Of a stretch of DNA of 36,156 bases, positions 28,140 through 35,470 are shown one piece after another; the first letter of the stretch is position 1, and the number at the start of each line of letters is the position of its first letter. The stretch is taken from positions 1-36,156 of the forward strand of contig VCAY01000012.1 of assembly GCA_013607635.1 (NCBI GenBank), given 5' to 3'. Made by a program: the position numbers and the translations under genes. The notes below the pieces were generated by a model. The model had not been told where the DNA came from, did no database searches, and saw only the letters and a program-made list of their open reading frames with translations. The DNA is from Campylobacterota bacterium (GTDB lineage: Bacteria > Campylobacterota > Campylobacteria > Campylobacterales > Sulfurimonadaceae).

Positions 28140-29018
28140 TTATGTTGCAAAACCTTTTCGCGCGTAGCGCTGCAACATTGAATCATTGCCCGTTATACCG
28201 CCGCTATGGATATAAAGGATATTCTCAGTCGTTTGATCCAACAACTCCTGCCAAAGTAGCGGCGCATACAAAAGATCAAACTCCACTCCACTTTGCAGCA
28301 ACTTGTGATAGAGTTCATAAAATTCACGGTAGGGTTTGGCAAAGTGGTACTTTTTCTTTGGCTTTAAAATGTGCAGGTTTGGTGGTAAGGTATCACAAAG
28401 TGCCAACATCTGCAAGCGAAGATAAGCGGCATCTGCAACACTTGGTGTTGTATATATTGTATAGCGTGGCAAGGCACGGGCTAAAAAAAGAGCTGTGGTT
28501 CCTGTGCCACTCGGTGTGGCAAAAGCTGTAATGTTGTGGAGATCTAACAGCTCTTTTTGCTCCATAACCTCCTTGGCAAGCAGCTCCAGCCCCTCTTGTG
28601 CAATAGGGTTTGCACCTCCTTGATCGACAACCAATGTTTGAGCATCAAGCTCAAGGCGCAAAGAGGCGATAAACCCCCTATATAGTTCCTCTTCAAGTGC
28701 GATATGGCACATTCCAAGCTCCAGCGCCTTGGCAAAGTTACCGTATGGGAGTTTGAGAAGTTGTTTACTAAGTGGTTTTGTGTAGTAGGTAAACTCCCAC
28801 CCTTTTTGTTTGCATAATGCTGCAAGAGCCAACATCGCATTGGACTGGGTGCCTCCATAGGAGATAATTTTGTTATAGCGTTCTTTTGGTGTTTGTAAAA
28901 GTTTGTAGAGTTTTCTGTATTTGTTTCCGGCAAGAAAACGATCGTAGAGATCGTCTCGCTTAATTAAAAAATCCCTGCCATCTAAAGAGATTTTAGAGAT
29001 AGGGGTTGGTTGCATCAT
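28140..29018 (-). CDS. PLP-dependent ACC deaminase / D-cysteine desulfhydrase family enzyme
   Basis: 292-residue fold-type II PLP enzyme. The Schiff-base Lys lies in FLAGNKYRKLYKLL (near residue 32) and the phosphate/substrate loop is ISYGGTQSNAMLALAA (near 53-68). A GTGTTA phosphate-binding loop is seen near 172-177. Family members deaminate 1-aminocyclopropane-1-carboxylate or desulfurate D-cysteine; the residues seen here do not decide, and it is somewhat shorter than characterised enzymes (about 330 aa). Two ATGs in tandem (29018, 29015). TAAGG abuts the first, so the second may be the real start. Begins at the end of the upstream PPIase gene, implying an operon with it. Confidence 0.78.
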   Translation of the reverse strand: MMQPTPISKISLDGRDFLIKRDDLYDRFLAGNKYRKLYKLLQTPKERYNKIISYGGTQSNAMLALAALCKQKGWEFTYYTKPLSKQLLKLPYGNFAKALELGMCHIALEEELYRGFIASLRLELDAQTLVVDQGGANPIAQEGLELLAKEVMEQKELLDLHNITAFATPSGTGTTALFLARALPRYTIYTTPSVADAAYLRLQMLALCDTLPPNLHILKPKKKYHFAKPYREFYELYHKLLQSGVEFDLLYAPLLWQELLDQTTENILYIHSGGITGNDSMLQRYARKGFAT

Positions 29019-29020
29019 CC

Positions 29021-29851
29021 TTACTTGATGACTGCTTTTTTCTGTAATGCGTCCATTTTTTCTTTCATCACATCTTTGAATTTTTCCATTTTCAAACGCT
29101 GCTCAATAAACGCTTTAACCTCATCATACTTTCGTCTCAAAGAAGGTTTTTTATCTTCAAGATAGATCACATGATACCCAAACTGTGTTTTGACAGGCTG
29201 CAGTGTTACACTACCTTTTTTCATAGAAAATACTTTATCATTAAATGCCGGCACCATCTGCCCTTGAGCAAAATAACCAAGATCTCCCCCTTTTGGTCCG
29301 CTTGGTCCTGTTGATTCTTTTTTTGCAAGCTCAATAAATTTTGTTTTGAGCTTCTCACCACTTAAAGGTTTGAGCTGTGCAATGATTTTCTTGGCTGCAT
29401 CTTCACTTTCAACAAGGATATGGCGTGCATGAACCGTCTCAGGCTCATTAAACTCCTCTTTGTTTTGGCTGTAATACTCTTTGAGCTTTTTCTCCGGTAT
29501 CTTAATACTGTCTAAAAGTTTTTTTTGCCATACCTGAACAGTAAGCTCTTTTTTCATACGCGCTTCAAGCTTTTTGTACTCCTCTTTATACTCTTTTGAT
29601 TGAAGCACACCATTTCTCTTTGCATCTTCAAAGATCAACTCTTTACCGATTAGCTGTTGCAGAACCTGCTTTCTAAATGCAGCTTGTTGCTGTGTTGGAA
29701 GCTGGTTAAACCTACCTTGTGTCGCTCGCATCAATTCACCATCAACCTCATCGGTTGTGATCGCTTTGCCATTAACTGCTACAAGAGTTTGCGCACTAGC
29801 AAGTGTTCCTGCCAACAAAGCAACAGAAAGTAAAAGTTTTGCTTTTTTCAT
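29021..29851 (-). CDS. periplasmic peptidyl-prolyl isomerase/chaperone (PEB4/Cbf2-like, PpiC domain)
   Basis: 276 aa with an N-terminal signal peptide (KLLLSVALLAGTLASAQ, cleavage near residue 20) and a SurA-like chaperone segment (about 22-125, VAVNGKAITTDEVDGEL). A parvulin domain spans about 138-230 (ARHILVESEDAAKKI, GGDLGYFAQGQMVPAF, TQFGYHVIYLED), with a basic helical tail. Organisation and neighbourhood (nth adjacent, fba close) match Campylobacter PEB4/Cbf2 and Helicobacter HP0175, which act in outer-membrane protein biogenesis. ATG start with AAGGA upstream. Divergent from nth. Confidence 0.9.
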   Translation of the reverse strand: MKKAKLLLSVALLAGTLASAQTLVAVNGKAITTDEVDGELMRATQGRFNQLPTQQQAAFRKQVLQQLIGKELIFEDAKRNGVLQSKEYKEEYKKLEARMKKELTVQVWQKKLLDSIKIPEKKLKEYYSQNKEEFNEPETVHARHILVESEDAAKKIIAQLKPLSGEKLKTKFIELAKKESTGPSGPKGGDLGYFAQGQMVPAFNDKVFSMKKGSVTLQPVKTQFGYHVIYLEDKKPSLRRKYDEVKAFIEQRLKMEKFKDVMKEKMDALQKKAVIK

Positions 29852-30010
29852 TATGTATCCTTATTACATTAGTATGGCAAAAGTGTAATAAGAATTGGAT
29901 AATGAAAAATAAACAACACTATATTGCACTTTATCCCCATCCATTGCAAGTGCCGTCAACGCTACAATAGGCAGATTACACCGCAAATACCTCCATTAAT
30001 ACAAATTTGC

Positions 30011-30016
30011 TACAAT
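30011..30016 (+). promoter_or_regulatory. extended -10 (TGC TACAAT) of nth
   Basis: TGCTACAAT ends 7 nt before the nth ATG; the intervening CCCCTTT has no ribosome-binding site. Predicted leaderless start. The rest of the 172-bp spacer shared with the divergent PPIase gene shows no other clear feature. Confidence 0.6.
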
Positions 30017-30023
30017 CCCCTTT

Positions 30024-30665
30024 ATGAAAAAAGCTACAAAAAAAGAGATTCAAGAGATACATAAAAGGTTTGTTGAGCGCTACAGTGATGCGGTTACGGA
30101 GCTTGAGTATCAAAATGCTTACGAGCTTGTCGTTGCAGTTGCACTCTCAGCACAGTGCACCGACAAGCGTGTCAATAGCATCACACCTGCTTTATTTGCA
30201 AAATACCCTTCACCCCAAGAGCTTGCCAAAGCAGATATCGAAGATGTTAAAGCACTTATTAACACTTGTTCATTTTTTAATAATAAAGCTAAAAATATCA
30301 TCGAGATGGCAAAACGGGTTGTGGAGGTTTATGGTGGAGAGATCCCCATGAGCGAAAAAGAGCTGCAAACTTTAGCAGGTGTGGGGCAAAAAACTGCACA
30401 TGTGGTAATGATAGAATACACAGGAGCCAACCTTATGGCGGTTGATACCCACGTATTTCGTGTCTCGCACCGCTTAGGTCTGAGTGATGACAAAACGCCA
30501 AAAGCCACCGAAGCAACCCTTGTAAAAAAATTCAAAAACGATCTTCACGCCTTACATCAGGGGATGGTACTTTTTGGTCGCTATATCTGCAAAGCAAAAA
30601 ATCCAAAATGTGATGAGTGTTTTGTTGCAGAGTTTTGCAAAACAAAAGAGGGCTTTAAAGTATAG
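30024..30665 (+). CDS. nth: endonuclease III (DNA glycosylase/AP lyase)
   Basis: Base-excision repair enzyme removing oxidised pyrimidines and nicking abasic sites. 213 aa. The helix-hairpin-helix LAGVGQKTAHVV (near 116-127) carries the catalytic Lys, and MAVDTHVFRVSHRLGL (near 138) the catalytic Asp. The C-terminal [4Fe-4S] ligands follow C-x6-C-x2-C-x5-C (CKAKNPKCDECFVAEFC). ATG start with no Shine-Dalgarno, probably leaderless. A small lipoprotein-like gene follows on the same strand after 25 bp. Confidence 0.96.
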   Translation: MKKATKKEIQEIHKRFVERYSDAVTELEYQNAYELVVAVALSAQCTDKRVNSITPALFAKYPSPQELAKADIEDVKALINTCSFFNNKAKNIIEMAKRVVEVYGGEIPMSEKELQTLAGVGQKTAHVVMIEYTGANLMAVDTHVFRVSHRLGLSDDKTPKATEATLVKKFKNDLHALHQGMVLFGRYICKAKNPKCDECFVAEFCKTKEGFKV

Positions 30666-30690
30666 GAATGTTTCTTGCTTACTGAAGAGC

Positions 30691-30912
30691 ATGAAAATAA
30701 TCGTACCCCTTTTACTTCTACTGACATTTTTTCAAACAGGGTGTGTCAATAAGCATGGCATCTCCCTTAAATACTATAGCGACTGCAAAGAGTATTACGA
30801 TCTACAAGGTTTTTACCACAAAGAGTGTGGGGATGATGATATCGTGACCTACAAACAGATGCGCAATGCCTTCAAGGAAAAAACAAAAGAACCAAAGAGC
30901 AATGTTTGGTAG
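30691..30912 (+). CDS. small putative lipoprotein
   Basis: 73 residues beginning with a short basic end and a hydrophobic run (IIVPLLLLLTFF) followed by QTGC. Cys18 could be lipidated, although Gln at -3 is not the usual lipobox residue. The mature part is hydrophilic with two more cysteines (DCKEYY, KECGDDD). No known domain is recognised. ATG 30691 is chosen because the signal-like segment begins there; a longer frame overlapping nth is not credible. Co-directional with nth, 25 bp downstream, with only a weak GAAGAG in front. Confidence 0.65.
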   Translation: MKIIVPLLLLLTFFQTGCVNKHGISLKYYSDCKEYYDLQGFYHKECGDDDIVTYKQMRNAFKEKTKEPKSNVW

Positions 30913-30956
30913 GTTCACTCTCCATAACTAAAATATCTTTCGCCAAAAAAACTTTT

Positions 30957-31664
30957 TTACCTCATAGCGATAAACGTGGCAAAATTAGCCCAACGAAAAA
31001 GCACTTCACAATGACTAAAACCATTCTCAAGTGCCATTTTAATATTTTCCTCTTCACTGTAAGGCACTAAAACGTTCTCAAGAGCTTCACGCTTTTGCAT
31101 AATCTCATATTCACTGTAGCCCTGCTCTTTTTTGAATGTATAATAACACTCTATAAGCTTTTTATGTAGCTTTGGATGGTGCGAAATAATCTTCTCACTA
31201 AAAAGAAACACCCCCTCTTGGCTCAATGTATCGGCAATTTTGCCTACAAGCTTCTCACGCACAAGGGGGCGGGTAAACTGCAAGGTATAATTACTGATGA
31301 TTACATCAGCTTTTTCATAGTTATATGTTAGGATATCTGCAAACTCTACATCTACTTTTGCACCAAAAGCATCAACTTTTTTTTTCGCTTGCTCCAACAT
31401 CGCTTCAGAGTTATCAAGCCCTATCAACTTTGCACTGTGTTGTAAATCGCGATGGATATCGAGCAAAAGTGAGGCTGTTGAGCAACCAAGATCGTAAAGC
31501 ACCCCATCTTTGGGAAGATGTTTAAGCGCAAAATATTTTGTGATCTTTTGGCTCTCTTTGTAAAACGGTACACTGCGTTGCAACATATCATCAAAAACTG
31601 CTGCAACCTCCTCATCAAATTCAAACTGTTTTTTTATCGGTTTTGCAAATACTTTATCATCCAT
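30957..31664 (-). CDS. cmoA: carboxy-S-adenosyl-L-methionine synthase
   Basis: Makes carboxy-SAM from SAM and prephenate; CmoB then uses it for the cmo5U34 modification of tRNA. 235 aa. The CmoA family is recognised by FDEEVAAVFDDMLQRSVPFY (near 16-35), YDLGCSTAS in the SAM-binding motif I (near 57), LDNSEAMLEQA, NYTLQF (near 125) and SEYEIMQKREALENVLVPYS. The CmoB partner is not in this window. ATG start without Shine-Dalgarno; a TAAAAT ends 6 nt upstream, so the message is probably leaderless. Convergent with the lipoprotein gene; no clear shared terminator seen in the 44-bp gap. Confidence 0.92.
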   Translation of the reverse strand: MDDKVFAKPIKKQFEFDEEVAAVFDDMLQRSVPFYKESQKITKYFALKHLPKDGVLYDLGCSTASLLLDIHRDLQHSAKLIGLDNSEAMLEQAKKKVDAFGAKVDVEFADILTYNYEKADVIISNYTLQFTRPLVREKLVGKIADTLSQEGVFLFSEKIISHHPKLHKKLIECYYTFKKEQGYSEYEIMQKREALENVLVPYSEEENIKMALENGFSHCEVLFRWANFATFIAMR

Positions 31665-31670
31665 AGTGTT

Positions 31671-31676
31671 ATTTTA
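31671..31676 (-). promoter_or_regulatory. -10 box (TAAAAT) of cmoA
   Basis: TAAAAT on the minus strand, 6 nt before the cmoA ATG. No ribosome-binding site between. Confidence 0.45.
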
Positions 31677-31744
31677 ACGAAATTATTCTACTTACAAAAC
31701 CCCGACACACAAAGTATCAAAGATCTGCATAAAAAACCAACCAC

Positions 31745-32824
31745 CTAGTTTCTATCTAGCGCATTGAGGTCTTTAAACGCCTCAACAACGCGCTCACGAA
31801 GCCCTTTTTGACCGGCACGAAGCCATTTTCTTGGATCGTAATATTTTTTATTTGGTTTATCTTCCCCTTCAGGGTTGCCGACCTGTGCTTGAAGGTAGTC
31901 ATGATGTTGCTCAATATACCCTTTGACTCCGCTCCAAGTTGCCCATTGTGTATCGGTATCGATATTCATCTTGATCACACCATAACTGATCGCTTCAGCG
32001 ATCTCCTCAGGTAATGAACCTGATCCGCCGTGAAATACAAAGTTTACCGGTTTTTCTTCTGTGTGAAATCTCTCTTGGATATGTTTTTGGGAGTTGTCCA
32101 AAATCTTTGGTGTAAGCACAACATTACCCGGCTTGTAAACACCATGCACATTTCCAAAAGATGCTGCAATGGTAAAGTTTGGCGATATCTTTTTAAGCTC
32201 CTCATACGCGTAGGCTACTTCCTCCGGCTGTGTATAAAGCAGGGCATTATCTACATTGGTATTGTCAACACCATCCTCTTCACCACCCGTTACACCAAGC
32301 TCGATCTCAATATGCATACCGATCTTTGCCATACGCTCAAGATATTTTTTGGAGATCTCAATGTTTTCCTCAAGACTCTCCTCTGAGAGATCAAGCATGT
32401 GAGAAGAGAAAAGTGGTCTTTGATACGTCTCATAATGTGCTTCACCTGTTGTCAAAAGTGCATCGATCCACGGCAGCAGTTTTTTTGCTGCATGATCGGT
32501 ATGTAGTATCACGGCTACACCATACATCTCAGCCATCATATGCATATACATCGCTCCAGCAATCGCTCCGGCAATCGCTGCTTGTTCACCATCGTTACTC
32601 AAACCTTTACCGGCAAAAAAAGATGCACCACCGTTACTAAACTGGATAATCACAGGGGAGTTCGCTTTTTTTGCACCCTCTAACACACCATTGATCGATT
32701 CGGTGTTCACAACATTGACAGCAGGGATCGCAAACCCCTCTTTTTTTGCATGCGCATAAACTTTAAGTACATCATCACCAAACAAAACACCCGGTTTTAC
32801 AATATCTAAAATGCCTTTACTCAT
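31745..32824 (-). CDS. fba: class II fructose-bisphosphate aldolase
   Basis: Zinc-dependent aldolase for glycolysis/gluconeogenesis, and for the Calvin or other carbon cycles in some relatives. 359 aa from ATG 32824 (MSKGILDIVKPGVLFGDDV), the same length and start as E. coli FbaA (class IIA). Active-site features are LHTDHAAKKLLPW (Asp/His), IELGVTGGEEDGVDN, GNVHGVYKPGNV (His) and FVFHGGSGS (His). An ATG 11 codons upstream is rejected because AGGAAATGG lies directly before ATG 32824. In Campylobacter and Helicobacter fba sits next to the PEB4-like gene; here nth, the lipoprotein gene and cmoA separate them. Confidence 0.96.
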   Translation of the reverse strand: MSKGILDIVKPGVLFGDDVLKVYAHAKKEGFAIPAVNVVNTESINGVLEGAKKANSPVIIQFSNGGASFFAGKGLSNDGEQAAIAGAIAGAMYMHMMAEMYGVAVILHTDHAAKKLLPWIDALLTTGEAHYETYQRPLFSSHMLDLSEESLEENIEISKKYLERMAKIGMHIEIELGVTGGEEDGVDNTNVDNALLYTQPEEVAYAYEELKKISPNFTIAASFGNVHGVYKPGNVVLTPKILDNSQKHIQERFHTEEKPVNFVFHGGSGSLPEEIAEAISYGVIKMNIDTDTQWATWSGVKGYIEQHHDYLQAQVGNPEGEDKPNKKYYDPRKWLRAGQKGLRERVVEAFKDLNALDRN

Positions 32825-32855
32825 ACCATTTCCTAACAGAGATAAATTTTCCAAC

Positions 32856-32861
32856 ATTATA
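32856..32861 (-). promoter_or_regulatory. -10 box (TATAAT) of fba
   Basis: TATAAT on the minus strand, 31 bp before the fba ATG. Leadered transcript of about 25 nt containing AGGA. Divergent from the cyclase promoter 30 bp away, so a shared regulator is possible. Confidence 0.55.
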
Positions 32862-32890
32862 ATATAGCCAAGATTTAAATAAGTTTATGT

Positions 32891-32896
32891 TACCAT
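32891..32896 (+). promoter_or_regulatory. extended -10 (TGT TACCAT) of the cyclase-domain gene
   Basis: TGTTACCAT ends 6 nt before ATG 32903 with no Shine-Dalgarno in between. Probable leaderless start; the hexamer matches consensus at 4 of 6. Confidence 0.4.
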
Positions 32897-32902
32897 TGCT
32901 AC

Positions 32903-33535
32903 ATGAAAAACGTAATCACAACCGACATCATACTCGTAGATATTATCAACTTTTCTACTCTTCCATTCTCACAGCAGTTGGAGGTAGTTACTTTTTTAAC
33001 CAAAAGCTACAAGCGAGTAATAGAGAAGATTTTCTCTAACTCGCATACCAGCCTTGAGTCACTCATTTTAGGGTTTATATCCACAGGTGATGGTTTTTAC
33101 TGTATCCTTGATCCAAAACTCAAAGGCTATGGAACATTTTTAGGACTAAGTTTTAACTGTTTTTCAGATCAGATCTCAAAAAAATACCCCTATTTTCATG
33201 GGCTAAAAATCGCCGTACATACTGGTAATGTCGCTCAATTTACCGATATCCTCGGCAACACAAACTTTATCGGTGAAGGTCTTAATGACTGTTCACGGTA
33301 TATCGAATTTAAAAATTTCACCATCTCAACCGTCATGGTCTCAGATGTCGCCTACAAAGAATTTAAAAAATTCCTTAAGCTCCATAAAGATCTTGAAATG
33401 CTACTCATCAAAAGAGAGTTTAAACACTCAAGTCTCTATACATTCAACGACAAGCATGGAAAGAGAAAAAAAGGGTATCTCGTATGGATGCGAAAATCGG
33501 GTATAATAACACTACCAAAATTGATCTCCAATTAA
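32903..33535 (+). CDS. stand-alone class III nucleotidyl-cyclase domain protein
   Basis: 210 residues that consist almost entirely of a class III cyclase homology domain, with no membrane or sensor part. Asp13 (LVDIINFS) and Asp63 (STGDGF) match the two metal-binding aspartates. LKIAVHTGNV (101-110) matches the central strand. Asn128 and Arg132 (LNDCSR) match the NxxxR transition-state pair. The usual base-selecting Lys before GD is Ile59, and the Asp three residues before the Asn is Glu125, so nucleotide specificity cannot be assumed to be ATP or GTP. The next gene starts 11 bp after the stop, forming a two-gene unit. Start ATG 32903 follows an extended -10 closely. Confidence 0.75.
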   Translation: MKNVITTDIILVDIINFSTLPFSQQLEVVTFLTKSYKRVIEKIFSNSHTSLESLILGFISTGDGFYCILDPKLKGYGTFLGLSFNCFSDQISKKYPYFHGLKIAVHTGNVAQFTDILGNTNFIGEGLNDCSRYIEFKNFTISTVMVSDVAYKEFKKFLKLHKDLEMLLIKREFKHSSLYTFNDKHGKRKKGYLVWMRKSGIITLPKLISN

Positions 33536-33546
33536 AGAAGATACCA

Positions 33547-34179
33547 ATGCGATTAACACTTGATGAATATGCTAAACATTTTAAGATGTCCAAAGAGATG
33601 GTACTCTCCAAGCTTCGAGCAAAAAAACTGAACTACATCATCGAAAACGGTGTCACCTATATCATAATAACCAAAAACTCACTAGAGCCTCAACAAAGAG
33701 AATCTTTACAGCAGGTGCAAAAGCCAAAAGGAACTGTTTCGATGGTGATCTCACTTTACCAAAAAGAGAATCAGCATCTTAAGGAGAAGATTGCACAACT
33801 TGAGGCAAAAATCGATAAACTGATCGACGACAAAGAGCAAATGCTTCGCGACGAGATGCAAAAGATCGAACAGGTTTATAACCAAAAGGATGAGCAACTC
33901 AAAACTATCCTTGAGCTTATCAACACCAAACTGCTCCAAGAGAGCAAACATGAAACCGTCCACGATGTAGAAGCAATAACAACAAAACAGGAATCAAAAG
34001 AGCAGATCGTTGAATTAAAGAGATATCTCAAAACACTTGATCTTGAGCAGTATCAGAAAAAAGTGATCAAAAAAAGATTTATCGCAGCTTATGGTAGTGA
34101 TATCCGCGTCATTAAACAAAACGGCAAGATCTACCTTAACTTCTCAAAATACGATTACTCCGACCTTCTAGCTTACTAA
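33547..34179 (+). CDS. HTH plus coiled-coil protein (DUF3972-like)
   Basis: 210 aa from ATG 33547. Residues 1-40 (LTLDEYAKHFKMSKEMVLSKL) look like a winged-HTH/excisionase-type DNA-binding start. About 65-130 is a strong coiled coil (YQKENQHLKEKIAQLEAKID). The C-terminus (about 160-210, LKRYLKTLDLEQYQKKVIKK, ending YLNFSKYDYSDLLAY) looks like a small conserved domain. The pattern recalls the Campylobacterota family DUF3972, which I cannot confirm here. The longer frame from 33484 overlaps the cyclase gene and is not used; AGAAG precedes ATG 33547. Transcribed with the cyclase gene and followed by a strong terminator. Possible role: DNA-binding or scaffold partner of the cyclase. Confidence 0.75.
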   Translation: MRLTLDEYAKHFKMSKEMVLSKLRAKKLNYIIENGVTYIIITKNSLEPQQRESLQQVQKPKGTVSMVISLYQKENQHLKEKIAQLEAKIDKLIDDKEQMLRDEMQKIEQVYNQKDEQLKTILELINTKLLQESKHETVHDVEAITTKQESKEQIVELKRYLKTLDLEQYQKKVIKKRFIAAYGSDIRVIKQNGKIYLNFSKYDYSDLLAY

Positions 34180-34196
34180 CCCCTCTTAATTTTTTC

Positions 34197-34237
34197 AAAG
34201 CCCATAAAACTTTCCAAATGTTTAGTGGGCTTTTTTT
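34197..34237 (+). terminator. Rho-independent terminator of the cyclase/coiled-coil unit
   Basis: AGCCCATAAAAC and GTTTAGTGGGCT pair around a 9-nt loop and are followed by seven T. Eighteen bases after the stop at 34179. The best terminator in the window. Confidence 0.9.
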
Positions 34238-34239
34238 AT

Positions 34240-34400
34240 AGTTAATACATACGGTTTTTCGTGTTATAAACACATATTTATTTATTTTATATATATTTTT
34301 ATTTATATTTCATATTATATATCGTAATTTTAATACATATTTTACTATATTTTTATAAAATAAATGTATATTTAAGTATATTATCCGTATAATCTTCCCT
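34240..34400. other. extremely AT-rich intergenic tract
   Basis: About 160 bp made almost only of A and T, with TATA/TTTA steps throughout and a handful of G/C. It carries the promoter of the downstream HTH gene. No open frame, repeat unit or origin-type box set is seen. Such tracts often mark borders of acquired DNA or bind nucleoid proteins. Confidence 0.6.
34388..34393 (+). promoter_or_regulatory. -10 box (TATAAT) of the small HTH gene
   Basis: TATAAT ends 7 nt before ATG 34401; the intervening CTTCCCT has no ribosome-binding site. Predicted leaderless start. Confidence 0.6.
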
Positions 34401-34643
34401 ATGAAAATTGATGATCTGTTTAACATACTTCACAACTCTGTCGAATCACAATACAACGGCAGAAAGATTTCGCTCAAAGATATGGCTAAAAGGCTGGGGA
34501 TATCTATGCGAACATACCAAGACTGGAAACTTGGTCGTGCAAAACCACAAGCAGCTGCGACTGTGATGCAAATGCTTGGGATGCTCGAAGATGAAGAGAT
34601 TATCAGAGCCGTACGAAAAATCAACAAACTTAAGGATCAATAA
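34401..34643 (+). CDS. small XRE-like helix-turn-helix protein
   Basis: 80 aa, essentially one helix-turn-helix domain (about residues 23-60, LKDMAKRLGISMRTYQDWKL). The second helix and recognition helix have the spacing typical of phage repressor-like regulators. No effector or dimer domain is visible beyond a short basic C-terminus. Its stop overlaps the ATG of the next tiny frame (TAATG), which suggests a two-gene cassette such as a regulator with a partner. It has its own probable leaderless promoter at the edge of the AT-rich tract. Confidence 0.75.
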   Translation: MKIDDLFNILHNSVESQYNGRKISLKDMAKRLGISMRTYQDWKLGRAKPQAAATVMQMLGMLEDEEIIRAVRKINKLKDQ

Positions 34644-34822
34644 TGGGAGTATTAACACATAAAGAGAGGGAAGGGCTCGAGGATGTCTTTTCATCGATCC
34701 ATCCAAAAAGCAAGATAGGACAACCTAGAGAGTTACTGAAGGGATTTTTATCTCACTTTAAAAAGTTCGAAAAAAACATTTTCCAATCTCTCTGTCACTT
34801 TACGCGTTGCAAAAGAGGTTGA
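34643..34822 (+). CDS. tiny protein translationally coupled to the HTH gene, possibly frameshifted
   Basis: ATG 34643 overlaps the HTH stop (TAATG). It opens a 59-codon frame beginning MGVLTHKEREGLEDVFSSIH and ending in a Cys/Arg-rich CHFTRCKRG. A run of seven A (34770-34776) lies in the frame. Removing one A changes the end to FEKTFSNLSVTLRVAKEVEN and extends the gene to 34853 (about 68 aa), which looks more like ordinary protein. Either the short form is real, the gene is a frameshift mutant, or the A-run permits slippage. No known family recognised. Confidence 0.5.
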   Translation: MGVLTHKEREGLEDVFSSIHPKSKIGQPRELLKGFLSHFKKFEKNIFQSLCHFTRCKRG

Positions 34823-34946
34823 GAATCTACCCAATGACTTTAACTTTAAATAAGACAATATTATAAAACTACTCTCCTGCATACTTCCTACAGCGCAATT
34901 TCAAACTATTCATAGGTCACTATAAAAAGATATGGAGTTATAAAAA

Positions 34947-35123
34947 ATGGTAAATTTCTCCATTATTTGCATATTTTTTCATAAATTTTCTTCAATAGAA
35001 GAAAAATTTAAGGAAATTAACTATAAAGTACTTACGGCTGAATTATTTTACTATTACACTCCATATCGTTGGGATGTAGCGGTAAATATTCGGAAAAATT
35101 TTAATCCAAGGGTACATTTATGA
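34947..35123 (+). CDS. possible 58-aa ORF overlapping the HU start
   Basis: ATG 34947, with GGAG 9 nt upstream, opens 58 codons in an AT-rich region where stops should be frequent. The frame ends TTATGA, so its stop overlaps the HU ATG in the manner of coupled genes. The translation (MVNFSIICIFFHKF, then YYYTPYRWDVAVNI) shows no recognised domain. It contains the hairpin at 34983-35009 and the HU ribosome-binding site AAGGG. The remainder of 34854-35119 shows no other feature. Confidence 0.3.
   Translation: MVNFSIICIFFHKFSSIEEKFKEINYKVLTAELFYYYTPYRWDVAVNIRKNFNPRVHL
34983..35009 (+). repeat. hairpin upstream of the HU gene
   Basis: AAATTTTCTTC and GAAGAAAAATTT pair, with one bulged A, around a 4-nt loop. 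There is no T-run after it. It could lie in the HU leader. Confidence 0.4.
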
Positions 35124-35404
35124 ATAAGGCACAATTTGTTGAATTAGTACAAGAGTGTGGTAACTACAAAACTAAAGTTGAAGCTGAAGCAGCTATCAAG
35201 GCTTTTACAGATGCTGTAACTGAAGCATTAGTAAAGAAAGAGGATGTTTCTTTAGTAGGTTTTGGTAGTTTTACTGCTGCACTACAAAAAGGTAAAAGCG
35301 GTACAGTTCCAGGTACTAATAAAACCTACACTACTCAAGATAAAATGGTTCCAAAATTCAAAGCTGGTAAAGGTTTGAAGGATAGGGTGGCCGCAGGCAA
35401 ATAG
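35120..35404 (+). CDS. hup: HU-family DNA-binding protein
   Basis: 94-residue nucleoid protein. The N-terminal helical dimer half (MNKAQFVELVQECGNYKTKVEAEAAI) and the strand LVGFGSFTAA are canonical, and the end MVPKFKAGKGLKDRVAAGK fits the HU C-terminal helix. The DNA-intercalating arm differs from the usual RxGRNPxTG: it reads GKSGTVPGTNKTY, keeping the proline but losing the arginines. I believe this arm type is usual in Campylobacterota HU, but cannot verify it. ATG start with AAGGG 7 nt upstream. It is the last plus-strand gene before the mobile-element tail. Confidence 0.92.
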   Translation: MNKAQFVELVQECGNYKTKVEAEAAIKAFTDAVTEALVKKEDVSLVGFGSFTAALQKGKSGTVPGTNKTYTTQDKMVPKFKAGKGLKDRVAAGK

Positions 35405-35436
35405 TAGTTCTACTTACAACCTCTATACCGGCTTGA

Positions 35437-35461
35437 AATTGAACTATTTGATAGTTCAATT
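35437..35461 (+). repeat. 11-bp perfect inverted repeat after HU
   Basis: AATTGAACTAT and ATAGTTCAATT around TTG, 32 bp after the HU stop. No strong T-run follows. It may serve as the HU mRNA 3' hairpin or as an operator-like or element-end site. Confidence 0.55.
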
Positions 35462-35470
35462 ATCTTAGTC

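Noticed and set aside
32903..34179. Pycsar anti-phage system (pyrimidine cyclase plus effector)
   Set aside because: The neighbour shows no cyclic-nucleotide-binding domain, TIR or paired membrane helices, so an effector is missing. Unusual base-site residues alone are not enough.
34240..34400. AT-rich tract as an origin or DUE
   Set aside because: Only a single loose DnaA-box-like TTATCCGTA was seen, with no replication gene nearby.
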